The notes below the pieces were generated by a model. It saw only the letters and a program-made list of their open reading frames with translations, was not told where the DNA came from and did not search any database. Positions 16,794 through 25,843 of a stretch of 45,523 nt of DNA are shown one piece after another. The translations under genes were made by a program, and so were the position numbers. The stretch lies in contig CAIZLD010000014.1 in assembly GCA_903933715.1 (NCBI GenBank), forward strand, positions 1-45,523. Direction: 5' to 3'. Within the stretch, counting starts at the first letter, position 1; each line of letters begins with the position of its first letter. The DNA comes from an uncultured Spartobacteria bacterium (lineage in GTDB: Bacteria > Verrucomicrobiota > Verrucomicrobiia > Chthoniobacterales > Chthoniobacteraceae).

Positions 16794-18241
16794 ATCTCAA
16801 TCCCATTGTCCTCGACCTCGCCGTCCTCGCCCTCGGGCTGGTCCTCCTGTTGTTGGAAGCCTTTAACGAAGAAAAAGAGAAACCGTTTTTCGGATGGTTG
16901 AGCATCGGGGGCATCGCCATCGTGTTTGTCCTCTCGTTTTTTGCCAGTCAGCAAATCTTTGTTGGCAGCAGCCAGTTGGCTCAATTCTACAAAGCCGACG
17001 CCCTGGCGATCTTCTACAAGCGGCTGGCTTTGGGAACCACCTTGCTGGTTCTCATTATGGCGCTGGAATTCCGGCCCATCCTGAGCAGCTATCTTCCCGC
17101 CGCCCGCAAAAATGCCGGGCTGGGCGAATTTTTTGCCCTGCCGGTGTTCACCTGCCTGGGGTTGATGTGGATGGCTTCCGCTGCCGATTTTGTGATGATC
17201 TTCGTCTCGCTCGAACTCGTCACTATTTCTTTTTATGTGCTCGTGAGTTACATGCGCCGCAGCAGCGCCTCGCTGGAAGCGGGAGTTAAATACTTGATCC
17301 TGGGGGCACTCTCCACCGGCTTTTTTGTTTACGGGATCACCTGGATTTTCGGCATCACCGGACAAACCAATCTCCTGGCCATCAGCGATGCGTTGCGCGT
17401 TCTGGCTCCCGCCAGTCACACCGCCGCCCTGTTCGGGTTGGGGCTGCTTTTGATTGGGCTCGGATTCAAAATCGCCGCCGCCCCGTTCCAGTTATGGGTG
17501 CCCGACGTCTACCAAGGCGCTCCCACCCCGATCACCGCCCTGCTCTCGGTCGGCTCCAAAGCGGCGGGATTTGTTGTCCTGTGGCGCGTGATTGAACCGT
17601 TCCTTCAAACTCCGGCATTCGCGCCCAAATTACAGCTTATCCTGGTCGGGTTGGCCGTACTGAGTTTGATTTACGGCAACATCGCCGCGCTGCCGCAAAG
17701 CAATATGAAACGGCTGCTGGCCTACTCCAGCATCGCCCATGCCGGTTACCTGCTCGTCGCGATCGCAAGCTGGAAGAGTGGACAGGCGCCGGTCACTTTC
17801 TCGTTCTACCTGGCCGGTTACTTTTTGATGACGCTGCTCGCCTTCCTGGTTCTCATCGTGGTGAACCAATCGACTGGCGGCGACGACATCGCCAACTTCA
17901 ACGGCCTCGGCCAGCGTTCGCCCGTCCTCGCCCTTGGCATGACCATTTCCATGCTCTCACTGGCGGGCGTCCCGTTTACCGTCGGGTTCCTTGGTAAATT
18001 CTTCATCTTCTTTGATGCCGTGAAAACCGGTCAATGGCTGCTCGTCGGCGTCGGCATCGTCACCGTTGCCGCAGGGTTCTATTACTATCTGAAAGTGCTG
18101 CGCGCGATGTATTGGAACGTCGCTAAAAATCCGAGCCCCATAGTCGTGAGTCCCCTCACCCGGGCCACCATTGGCGTGCTGATCGCCTTGATCTTCGTAT
18201 TGGGCGTTTATCCCGCGCCGGTGCTGGAAATGCTCAAGTAA
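16790..18241 (+). CDS. nuoN: NADH-quinone oxidoreductase subunit N
   Basis: A 483-aa antiporter-like subunit and the last complex I gene here. Family blocks include FVSLELVTISFYVLVSYMRR with the pumping Glu, EAGVKYLILGALSTGFFVYG, and AAAPFQLWVPDVYQGAPTPI, followed by the broken-helix SNMKRLLAYSSIAHAGYLLV. The start overlaps the nuoM stop by 4 bp. The sequence after its stop (18242-18417) consists of repeat-like hairpins, so the operon may end there. Confidence 0.97.
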   Translation: MNLNPIVLDLAVLALGLVLLLLEAFNEEKEKPFFGWLSIGGIAIVFVLSFFASQQIFVGSSQLAQFYKADALAIFYKRLALGTTLLVLIMALEFRPILSSYLPAARKNAGLGEFFALPVFTCLGLMWMASAADFVMIFVSLELVTISFYVLVSYMRRSSASLEAGVKYLILGALSTGFFVYGITWIFGITGQTNLLAISDALRVLAPASHTAALFGLGLLLIGLGFKIAAAPFQLWVPDVYQGAPTPITALLSVGSKAAGFVVLWRVIEPFLQTPAFAPKLQLILVGLAVLSLIYGNIAALPQSNMKRLLAYSSIAHAGYLLVAIASWKSGQAPVTFSFYLAGYFLMTLLAFLVLIVVNQSTGGDDIANFNGLGQRSPVLALGMTISMLSLAGVPFTVGFLGKFFIFFDAVKTGQWLLVGVGIVTVAAGFYYYLKVLRAMYWNVAKNPSPIVVSPLTRATIGVLIALIFVLGVYPAPVLEMLK

Positions 18242-18345
18242 ACAGGGTGGATCGACCGCTCCGCGGGGCGATTCGGGACAGCACATGGATGAGTGACATT
18301 GCAAGCTCACTCCATCGCGCCCGGAGCAAGGTCGCGATCAACCGG
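18242..18345. repeat. GATCGCG-type hairpin repeats after nuoN
   Basis: ATCGCG (18314-18319) pairs with CGCGAT (18333-18338). In reverse complement the surrounding sequence matches the repeats at 23373-23395 and 27858-27880. A more diverged version begins at 18246 (GGTGGATCG and on). An in-frame extension of the downstream permease would run through this area, but the repeat origin argues that it is non-coding. Confidence 0.6.
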
Positions 18346-18417
18346 AAACGCAAGCAGAACACTTCAACTTTTTATTCCGCGCTGGACGTTTGGGCGCGAG
18401 GCGCTCATAGAAAGCTC

Positions 18418-20124
18418 ATGTCCCGCGCTTTCGCCGCAGTCGTCGGATTGATCGCCGTCTTGTTCTTCGGCTGTTTTCTCCTTTGGCCGATGATGCAGAC
18501 CGTCCGGGGTGCGTTTGTCGATGCCGCCGGGAACTGGACGCTCGATTACCTCCTGGAGATCGGGCGCAACCCAATCTACCGGGACGGGCTCCAAAACGCC
18601 TTCCTGCTCGCCCTGACCAGCACCGCATTGACGATCGCGCTCGCCGTGCCGCTTGCGTGGCTGTCCGAGCGGTTCGACTTCCCCGCCAAGCGCCTGTTGC
18701 TCGCCCTGTTGCTGGTCCCGATGGTCCTGCCGCCGTTCGTGGGGGCGATTGGCCTCAAGCAAATCCTGGGGCAATACGGGGCATTGAACGCCATGCTCGT
18801 GCAGTTGGGATGGCTTAACCCCGCCGCGCCAATCGACTGGCTGGGCGGCAGTCACAACGGACGCTTCTGGGGGGTCGTATTACTTAACACTCTCCACCTT
18901 TACCCGATTCTCTATCTAAACGTCGCCGCCGCGCTCGCCAATATCGACCCGGCCATGGGCGAAGCCGCCGAGAATCTTGGCTGCACCGGGTGGCGCAAAT
19001 TCCGGCGGATCACCGTTCCCCTGATGATGCCGGGCCTCTTTGCGGGTGGAGCGATCGTTTTCATCTGGGCGTTTACCGAGCTGGGCGTGCCGCTCATGTT
19101 CGACTTCAACCGCGTCACGCCGGTCCAGATTTTCAAGGGACTCAAGGAACTTTCCGGCAATCCGCTCCCATATGCGCTGGTGGTCGTGACCCTTTTGGCT
19201 TCCATTGCGGCGTACACCGCCGGAAAATGGGCCATCGGCGGCAAAGCGTTCGCCATGATGCCCAAGGCCACGCGAGCCGCGGAAACGCGCTCTCTGGGGG
19301 TCTGGCCCGGCTCGCTTTGCAGCTTGGTCTTTGGAGCCGTGATCGCTCTCGCCCTTCTGCCGCATCTGGGGGTGGTGCTCGTCTCGTTCGCCCAGGAATG
19401 GTATCGCACCGTTCTGCCCGCCCAATGGACGCTGGCCCATTACCAAGCCGCGCTGGGGCACGACCTCACGGTTCCCGCGATCCTCAACAGCCTTAAATAC
19501 GCGGGCCTCGCCACGGTGGCCGATATTTTCCTGGGGATCGGCATCGCCTATGTGGTCGTGCGGACCACGTTCCCGGGCCGCGGTTTACTGGATAGCTTTG
19601 CCATGTTGCCGTTGGCGGTGCCGGGGCTGGTGCTGGCGTTTGGCTACTTGGCCATGACGCAAGAAGGGCGCGTCTTTGCATTCCTTAACCCGTCGAAAGA
19701 CCCGACCGCCCTCCTCATCATCGCCTATTCCGTGCGACGGCTTCCTTACGTGGTTCGCTCCGTTGCCGCCGGGCTTCAGCAAACCAGCGTGGCGCTTGAG
19801 GAAGCAGCGCAAAATCTCGGGGCTCCGCCGCTGCGGGCGTTGCGGCTCATCACACTGCCGCTCATCTCGGCCAACCTGCTGGCGGGCGGGCTGCTCGCAT
19901 TTGCCTTTGCCATGCTGGAAGTATCCGATTCACTTATTTTGGCCCAGCGTCAAAGCGATTTCCCAATCACCAAGGCCATTTACGAACTGTTTAACCTCTT
20001 GGGCGAAGGGCGGTATCTCTCCTCCGCGTTGGGGGTCTGGGCCATGGTGTTCCTCGGGATCGCTCTCTACGGGGCGAGCCGGATTCTCGGCAAAAAACTC
20101 GGCGCACTCTTCCGGGGTGTTTGA
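18418..20124 (+). CDS. Two-module ABC permease, iron(III)-transport type
   Basis: 568 aa from ATG 18418. The open frame reaches back to 18247 but that part is repeat-like and not hydrophobic. The protein has about twelve spans in two homologous binding-protein-dependent permease modules. Each contains an EAA loop for the ATPase: EAAENLGCTGWRKFRRITVP in module one and EAAQNLGAPPLRALRLITLP in module two. This duplicated layout is typical of FbpB/AfuB ferric-iron and related ThiP or putrescine-type permeases, so the substrate cannot be fixed. No binding-protein or ATPase gene is adjacent. The following ATPase is ABC-F and not a transport partner. Confidence 0.85.
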   Translation: MSRAFAAVVGLIAVLFFGCFLLWPMMQTVRGAFVDAAGNWTLDYLLEIGRNPIYRDGLQNAFLLALTSTALTIALAVPLAWLSERFDFPAKRLLLALLLVPMVLPPFVGAIGLKQILGQYGALNAMLVQLGWLNPAAPIDWLGGSHNGRFWGVVLLNTLHLYPILYLNVAAALANIDPAMGEAAENLGCTGWRKFRRITVPLMMPGLFAGGAIVFIWAFTELGVPLMFDFNRVTPVQIFKGLKELSGNPLPYALVVVTLLASIAAYTAGKWAIGGKAFAMMPKATRAAETRSLGVWPGSLCSLVFGAVIALALLPHLGVVLVSFAQEWYRTVLPAQWTLAHYQAALGHDLTVPAILNSLKYAGLATVADIFLGIGIAYVVVRTTFPGRGLLDSFAMLPLAVPGLVLAFGYLAMTQEGRVFAFLNPSKDPTALLIIAYSVRRLPYVVRSVAAGLQQTSVALEEAAQNLGAPPLRALRLITLPLISANLLAGGLLAFAFAMLEVSDSLILAQRQSDFPITKAIYELFNLLGEGRYLSSALGVWAMVFLGIALYGASRILGKKLGALFRGV

Positions 20125-20185
20125 TTTTCGTTGCGGCTCGTGTTGCGGTTTTCCGCCGGTTCCGCTATGGGTCTACGTCCCAACC

Positions 20186-22078
20186 ATGGCTCAACCCGGC
20201 TCCGCCAGTCTTCTCACCGCTCAAGATCTTTGCGTTCAATACAACGACCAGGTCGTGCTTAACCGCGCCGCTCTGTCCATTCACGAGGCCGACCGCATCG
20301 GGCTCGTCGGGCGCAACGGCTCGGGAAAATCAACGTTCCTGCGGATTCTCGCCGGGCAGTTGGAGCCGGACTCCGGCAGCGTGGCGCGTCGGCGCGGATT
20401 GGTCGTCGGGTATCTGCCGCAGGAATTCGCGCTCGATGCGGAAAAGAACGTCGGTGAAAACATCCGGGAAGGAGCGCGCCATGTGCTCGATCTCATTGCC
20501 GAGTTTGAATCGCTTTCCGGCGATTCCGGACGGCATCATGAACTGGAGGAACGGATCAATATTCTGGACGGCTGGACGCTGGATCGCCGGATCGACACCG
20601 CCATTTCGAAGCTCTCGTGTCCGCCTGCCGAGGCTTCGATTGCGAACCTCTCCGGCGGCGAAAAGCGGCGCGTGGCCCTCTGCCGGGCGGTCGTATCGCA
20701 GCCCGATTTGCTGATTCTCGATGAGCCGACCAATCACCTCGATGCCGAGTCGATCGAATGGCTTGTCGGCTATCTGGAAAACTACCGGGGCGCGTTCCTG
20801 GTCGTCACCCACGACCGCTATTTCCTCGACCGCGTGACCAATCAAATCACCGAGTTGGCCAATGGCGATTTCTTTTCCTACGAAGGCAACTACACCGATT
20901 ACCTCGTCTCGCGGGCCGAACGGATGGCCGCCGCGGAGCTGGGCGAACACAAACGCCAAATGTTCCTCAAACGGGAACTCGAATGGGTGCGCCGCGCTCC
21001 CGAAGCCCGCCGGACCAAATCCCGGAGCCGTCTGGACGCCTACTTCGAAGTCGCCGGACAATCCGCGCCCGAAATCGAAAAAGAGATGGACCTCGTCATC
21101 CCGCCCGCGCCGCAACTGGGAAACCGCGTGGTCGAGCTCACGAATGTCGGCATTTCGATGGGCGAACGCCGCCTTTTTAGCCGGTTCGATTTCAAGTTTG
21201 AGGCGGGCCAGAGGATCGGAATTACCGGGCGCAACGGCTTGGGAAAAACGACTTTGCTAAAAATCATTCTGGGCGAACTCGCCCCGGATACCGGCGAAGT
21301 GCGGATCGGGCAACTCACGCGGTTCAATTACGTCGATCAAGCTCGACTGCTGCTCAATGATGAAGACACCGTGCTGGATGCCGTGAGCGGCGGGGCCGAT
21401 TTCGTCATGTATGGCGGCAGCAAAATCCCCGTGCGCGCCTATTTGAAACGGTTCCTTTTCACGGACGACCGGATCATCACGAAAGTGCGGTTCCTGAGCG
21501 GCGGAGAGCGAAGCCGACTCCTGCTGGCAAGCATTCTCAAAAACGGCGGCAATTTTTTAATCCTGGACGAGCCAACCAACGATCTCGATCTCGCGACCCT
21601 GCGGGTGCTTGAAGAAGCACTCCTCGCGTTTGAAGGCGTCGTGCTCGCGGTCAGCCACGACCGCTATTTTCTGAATCGCGTTTGCACGGGGATTCTCGCG
21701 TTCGAAGGTGAAGGCCAGTTGAATTATAGCGTCGGCAATTACGATTACTATTGGGAGAAACGGCAACGCCTTCTTAAAGCCTGGGGCAGCGATCCCGGCG
21801 CGGAAAAGGAAAAAGCGACGGTTCGCCGCTCGGAAAAACTCCGGAAGCTGACCTACAAGGAAGGCAAAGAACTTGAGGGCATGGAGGAAACCATCCTGGG
21901 GGTGGAGGAACGGATCGAGCAAATCGAGGCGATGTTTGGCGACCCGGAATTTCACCAAAAGCACGGCGATCAAGCTGTGAAGCTGCACGAAGAGATCGAA
22001 GCGGCCCGCAAACGGCTCGAATCCCTATATGCCCGGTGGGAAGAACTGGAAGCGATCCGGCTCGCGGCAGAGGGATAG
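20186..22078 (+). CDS. ABC-F family ATPase, Uup-like
   Basis: 630 aa from ATG 20186. The in-frame region upstream overlaps the permease and is not used. There are two nucleotide-binding domains and no membrane spans. The first has GRNGSGKST (42-50), LSGGEKRRVALCRA and LLILDEPTNHLD. The second has GRNGLGKTT, LSGGERSRLLLAS and FLILDEPTNDLD. The linker carries the ABC-F pattern with the YEGNYTDYLVSRAER motif. A long C-terminal coiled coil rich in Glu/Lys/Arg (about 560-628) is typical of Uup. ABC-F proteins act on the ribosome or nucleoid rather than in transport. The exact role here is not fixed. Confidence 0.9.
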   Translation: MAQPGSASLLTAQDLCVQYNDQVVLNRAALSIHEADRIGLVGRNGSGKSTFLRILAGQLEPDSGSVARRRGLVVGYLPQEFALDAEKNVGENIREGARHVLDLIAEFESLSGDSGRHHELEERINILDGWTLDRRIDTAISKLSCPPAEASIANLSGGEKRRVALCRAVVSQPDLLILDEPTNHLDAESIEWLVGYLENYRGAFLVVTHDRYFLDRVTNQITELANGDFFSYEGNYTDYLVSRAERMAAAELGEHKRQMFLKRELEWVRRAPEARRTKSRSRLDAYFEVAGQSAPEIEKEMDLVIPPAPQLGNRVVELTNVGISMGERRLFSRFDFKFEAGQRIGITGRNGLGKTTLLKIILGELAPDTGEVRIGQLTRFNYVDQARLLLNDEDTVLDAVSGGADFVMYGGSKIPVRAYLKRFLFTDDRIITKVRFLSGGERSRLLLASILKNGGNFLILDEPTNDLDLATLRVLEEALLAFEGVVLAVSHDRYFLNRVCTGILAFEGEGQLNYSVGNYDYYWEKRQRLLKAWGSDPGAEKEKATVRRSEKLRKLTYKEGKELEGMEETILGVEERIEQIEAMFGDPEFHQKHGDQAVKLHEEIEAARKRLESLYARWEELEAIRLAAEG

Positions 22079-22119
22079 ACTTGCAATCCGGCCCGCTCCC
22101 CTGACAAACTTGCGCCATC

Positions 22120-23304
22120 ATGCAAGTGCCTCTTCTCGACCTCAAATTGCAATACCAGACCCTCCGCGAACAAGTTCGCGTGGAAGTGGATCAAATCATG
22201 GATTCCCAGGTTTTCATCGGGGGACCCAAGGTGGAGGCGTTTGAACGGGCCGTTTGCGAATACACCGGGGCGGCCCATGCGATCGGCGTTACCAGCGGTT
22301 CCGACGCGCTCTTGATTGCGCTCATGGCGCTGGGGATCAAGGCGGGCGACGCGGTCATCACCACGCCTTACACGTTTTTTGCCACCGCCGGGAGCATCGC
22401 CCGTGTTGGAGCAGCGTCGGTCTTCATCGACATCGATCCGCAGAGTTACAATATTTCCACCTCCGCCCTGCGCTCTTATCTGGAGAGCTGCAAAAAGAAC
22501 GCGCAAGGGCAAGTCGTGAGCCATGCCGGTCAGGTCATCCGCGCCATTATGCCAGTCCATCTCTACGGGCTCTGCTGCGCGATGGATGAGATCCTCGAAC
22601 TCGCCGGGCAGTATGGCCTGCCGGTGATTGAAGATTCCGCCCAGGCTTTGGGCTCCCAGTATCCGTCCAAAAACGGCGCGGTCAGCGCCGGGGCAATGGG
22701 TGATTTCGGCTGCTACAGCTTTTTCCCGTCGAAAAATCTCGGCGCGTTCGGTGATGCCGGGATGGTCGTTTGCAAAGACGCGAAGATGGCGGAAAAGCTC
22801 CGGGCGTTGCGCAACCACGGCGGCGAACAGCGCTATTACCACAAGATGATCGGCGGGAACTTCCGGCTCGATGCATTGCAGGCGGCGGTGCTCGCCATCA
22901 AACTGCCGCACCTCGATTCGTGGTCGGCCAAGCGCCGGGTCAATGCCGAGCTTTACCGCAAAGGTTTTGCAGCAGCCGGGCTGTGCAGCACATTGACGCT
23001 CCCCACACAGCCTTACGCCGCGAGCGGATTGCCGAACCACCATATCTTTAACCAGTTCGTCGTGCGCGCGCCGCGCCGGGATGAGCTGTGCGCCTATTTA
23101 TCGGAATCGCAAATCGGGAACGCCATTTACTATCCGCTTCCGTTGCATTTGCAGGAATGCTTCGCCTGTCTCGGCTACAAGCAAGGCGATTTCCCCGAGG
23201 CCGAACGGGCCGCAAAAGAGACGATTGCCCTGCCGATCTTCCCCGAACTGACGCCGGAACAGATCCAGGCCGTGGTGGACGCGATTGCGGCTTTTTACCG
23301 GTAA
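22120..23304 (+). CDS. DegT/DnrJ/EryC1/StrS-family PLP aminotransferase
   Basis: A 394-aa sugar aminotransferase of the DegT family, which transfers an amino group to keto-sugar nucleotides for surface polysaccharides. The N-terminus MQVPLLDLKLQY is typical. The substrate loop VTSGSDALLIAL binds phosphate. The cofactor lysine is Lys205 in SFFPSKNLGAFGDAG, and EDSAQALGS contains the ring-stacking Asp. The gene stands alone between uup and a convergent fusion gene, so the substrate cannot be inferred. It could serve polysaccharide or natural-product sugar synthesis. Confidence 0.92.
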   Translation: MQVPLLDLKLQYQTLREQVRVEVDQIMDSQVFIGGPKVEAFERAVCEYTGAAHAIGVTSGSDALLIALMALGIKAGDAVITTPYTFFATAGSIARVGAASVFIDIDPQSYNISTSALRSYLESCKKNAQGQVVSHAGQVIRAIMPVHLYGLCCAMDEILELAGQYGLPVIEDSAQALGSQYPSKNGAVSAGAMGDFGCYSFFPSKNLGAFGDAGMVVCKDAKMAEKLRALRNHGGEQRYYHKMIGGNFRLDALQAAVLAIKLPHLDSWSAKRRVNAELYRKGFAAAGLCSTLTLPTQPYAASGLPNHHIFNQFVVRAPRRDELCAYLSESQIGNAIYYPLPLHLQECFACLGYKQGDFPEAERAAKETIALPIFPELTPEQIQAVVDAIAAFYR

Positions 23305-23372
23305 AACCGGAAAATTGCTCACCCAATTCGGTTTGGGATCGCGGTTGCAAAGCTGATGGCTGCCGCTGTCCA

Positions 23373-23395
23373 GATCGCGCTCGGAGATCGCGATC
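23373..23395. repeat. GATCGCG hairpin repeat
   Basis: GATCGCG (23373-23379) pairs with CGCGATC (23389-23395) around a 9-nt loop. The reverse complement, extended to GGTGGATCGCGATCTCCGAG, matches the copy at 27855-27880 almost base for base. The copy at 18314-18338 has a slightly longer loop. Confidence 0.7.
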
Positions 23396-23502
23396 CACCC
23401 CGCTTTTTTCGTGCCTTCGTGTGAATCCTTTCAAGCCCCGCCGCGAACTTGTGCTCCCAAATCAAACCCAGCGCCCCTCCTTTGCGGCTTTGCGTGAGAA
23501 CA

Positions 23503-23537
23503 AAAAAGAGGCGAGCCGCGCTTGGCCCGCCCTTTTT
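23503..23537. terminator. Bidirectional terminator between convergent genes
   Basis: AAAAAGAGGCGAGCC pairs with GGCCCGCCCTTTTT, with one bulged A and one mismatch. That gives an A-run on one side and a T-run on the other. It sits between the DegT-family gene (stop 23304) and the fusion gene (stop 23558), so it can serve both strands. Degenerate CGCAAAG-repeat pieces (CTTTGCGGCTTTGCGTGAG, 23480-23498) flank it. Confidence 0.65.
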
Positions 23538-23557
23538 AACCTTTCGCGTGAGGCCGC

Positions 23558-25744
23558 TTATCGCGGCAACGGATAGTGCCGGGTCAACTCCCGCACTTGT
23601 CCGCGGATTTTGCTGAGCACGGCGTCGTCGTCCTTGTTGCTCAACGCTTCGTGGATGAAGTCGGCGATTTGCATCATCTGCTCTTCCTTCATCCCGCGCG
23701 TGGTGACGGCGGGCGTGCCGATGCGGATGCCGCCGGTAAGCGTAATCTTCTCCGTGTCGAACGGGATGCCGTTTTTGTTGACGGTGATCCCGGCTTTGTC
23801 GAGCGTTTCACTGGCGACTTTGCCATTGAGACCGATCGGGCGAAGATCCACCAGCATAAGGTGGTTATCGGTGCCGCCGGAAACGAGACGGTAGCCGTGC
23901 CGGATCAACTGCGCGGCAAGGGCTTTGGCGTTGCTGACGATCTGCTGCGCGTAACTCTTGAAGCCCGGTTGCAGCGCTTCGTAAAGACAAACGGCTTTGC
24001 CTGCGACGACGTGCATCAGCGGTCCTCCCTGAATACCGGGGAAAACTTGCGAGTCGATGGCTTTGGCGTGCTGCGCTTTGCACAAAATGATGCCGCCACG
24101 CGGCCCACGCAGGCTCTTATGCGTGGTCGTGGTGACGAAATCGGCGTAAGGAACGGGGCTTTCGTGCTGCCCGCCCGCAACGAGTCCGGCGATGTGGGCC
24201 ATGTCCACGAAAAGCATCGCGCCAACGGAATCGGCGATTTCGCGCAGTCGCTTGAAATCAAGGGCGCGCGGATAAGCCGACGCGCCCGCGACGAGCATCT
24301 TGGGCTTGAATTCGAGGGCTTGGACGGCCAGGGCGTCGTAATCGATCGTCTCGGTCTCGGGGTTAACCCCATAGGCGGCGACTTCAAAGAATTTGCCGGA
24401 GAAATTGGCTTTGTGGCCGTGGGTGAGATGGCCTCCGTGGGCGAGATTCATCGCCAGGATGCGGTCGCCGGGGGTCAGGACGGAGAAATAGACGGCCATG
24501 TTCGCCTGGCTGCCGGAATGCGGCTGAACATTGGCGTGGTCGGCTCCAAAGAGAGCTTTGGCCCGGTCGATGGCGAGTTGCTCGACCACATCGACGTGTT
24601 CGCAGCCGCCATACCACCGCTTGCCGGGATAACCCTCGGCGTATTTGTTGGTAAGGCAGGAGCCTTGCGCTTCCATGACGGCGCGGGAGGTGAAGTTCTC
24701 GGAAGCAATCAACTCGATATTCTCAAATTGACGTTCGCCTTCCTCGGCAATGGCTTTGGCCAGTTCGGGATCGACTTTGGCAATGCTGCCGCCTGCCTGG
24801 AATTCCTCGCCGACGTGCCCCAGTTTGCAGACGCGCCGTTCGTGACGGTTATTGTCTTCAAAAACGGTGGATAGGAACGTGTCGACGATTTCTTTGACGT
24901 TCTCGGTCGAGGCGCCTTTGGCCCCGAGGCAAAGGACGTTCGCGTTATTGTGAAGGCGGGTGATGGCGGCGTCTTCCGGGGTTGCAACGAGCGCGGCGCG
25001 GATTTGCGGGAACCGGTTTGCGGCGATGCTCATGCCGATGCCGCTGGTGCAGATCAGGATGCCAAATTCGGCGTTTCCGGCGATCACTTCGTTGCAGACG
25101 AGCGCGGCGTAATCGGGATAATCGACCGATTCCGGGGTGAACACCCCAAAATCTGCCACGACGTGTCCTTTGCCGGTGAGATAATTGTGAACGGATTTTT
25201 TCAAATCCACCCCGCCGTGATCGGCGGCGATGGCGATTCGGAGAGGCTTTTGGGTAGTGGTCATGGGCTTGGACTGAGGCTTGTTTTGGTTGATAAAATT
25301 CAGCAAACTCGGCAGGGCATTTTTAATTCGTTCGCGGCATTTGATATAGCTTTCCAACCCCTGTCCGATCGGGTCGGGAATATCGCTCCCCCGCTCTGGA
25401 CCGGTCTGGAACTCGGTGAGCAGGAATGTTTTTTCCGCCGCTTCAGGGAAAAAAGTCAAGATAACCTCCAGGTGCCCGCGCGTCATCGCAAAAATGTAAT
25501 CCGCTTTTCGAACGAGCGCTTCGGTGAGCGGCTGGCTGCGAAAACGCCCCAGATCGATCCCCAATTGCCGCAACGCGACGACCGAGTTGGCGCTTGCGGG
25601 ATACCGGGCGGCGGCGCTGATCCCGGCGGAAGCCACTTCAAAGTCGCTCCGGCCTTTAACCAAACGCCGAAACAGCGCTTCCGCCATTGGGCTGCGGCAG
25701 ATATTCCCGGTGCAAACGAATAGGATATGTTGGACAGGTTTCAC
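23558..25744 (-). CDS. Fusion: LMW phosphatase - RpiB - serine hydroxymethyltransferase
   Basis: A single uninterrupted frame of 728 codons with three complete enzyme domains. Residues 1-155 are a low-molecular-weight protein phosphatase with CTGNICR (Cys11, Arg17) and the general-acid loop DIPDP (Asp124). The Ile in the P-loop is like tyrosine phosphatases, whereas YwlE arginine phosphatases have Thr. Residues 161-315 are ribose-5-phosphate isomerase B with AADHGG, Cys232 in [12 protein letters not shown] and [10 protein letters not shown]. Residues 320-728 are GlyA with [14 protein letters not shown] and the PLP lysine Lys543 in [14 protein letters not shown]. The order matches the separate ywlE-ywlF-ywlG-glyA genes of Bacillus, minus ywlG. 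An internal Met161 (25264) could give a shorter product, but no clear ribosome site precedes it. Confidence 0.93.
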   Translation of the reverse strand: MKPVQHILFVCTGNICRSPMAEALFRRLVKGRSDFEVASAGISAAARYPASANSVVALRQLGIDLGRFRSQPLTEALVRKADYIFAMTRGHLEVILTFFPEAAEKTFLLTEFQTGPERGSDIPDPIGQGLESYIKCRERIKNALPSLLNFINQNKPQSKPMTTTQKPLRIAIAADHGGVDLKKSVHNYLTGKGHVVADFGVFTPESVDYPDYAALVCNEVIAGNAEFGILICTSGIGMSIAANRFPQIRAALVATPEDAAITRLHNNANVLCLGAKGASTENVKEIVDTFLSTVFEDNNRHERRVCKLGHVGEEFQAGGSIAKVDPELAKAIAEEGERQFENIELIASENFTSRAVMEAQGSCLTNKYAEGYPGKRWYGGCEHVDVVEQLAIDRAKALFGADHANVQPHSGSQANMAVYFSVLTPGDRILAMNLAHGGHLTHGHKANFSGKFFEVAAYGVNPETETIDYDALAVQALEFKPKMLVAGASAYPRALDFKRLREIADSVGAMLFVDMAHIAGLVAGGQHESPVPYADFVTTTTHKSLRGPRGGIILCKAQHAKAIDSQVFPGIQGGPLMHVVAGKAVCLYEALQPGFKSYAQQIVSNAKALAAQLIRHGYRLVSGGTDNHLMLVDLRPIGLNGKVASETLDKAGITVNKNGIPFDTEKITLTGGIRIGTPAVTTRGMKEEQMMQIADFIHEALSNKDDDAVLSKIRGQVRELTRHYPLPR

Positions 25745-25843
25745 AATGATGGACCCCCGAACTCCATGGAACGAGGTGAAGGGGACAGAATTTCATGGAT
25801 TTTTTGGCATGTCGAGGGTCAACAATCTGTTGCTTATTATAGT

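Noticed and set aside
18247-18417. N-terminal extension of the ABC permease
   Set aside because: The frame is open, but the DNA matches the GATCGCG repeat family and the peptide is basic and unlike permease N-termini. ATG 18418 directly precedes the first span.
20186-22078. ABC-F gene as the ATPase partner of the upstream permease
   Set aside because: The protein has two fused nucleotide-binding domains, the ABC-F linker and a Uup-type coiled coil, and such proteins do not energise transporters.
25264-25744. Separate phosphatase gene followed by an independent rpiB-glyA gene
   Set aside because: There is no stop between the domains, and Met161 has no convincing ribosome site before it. A secondary internal start remains possible but is not needed.
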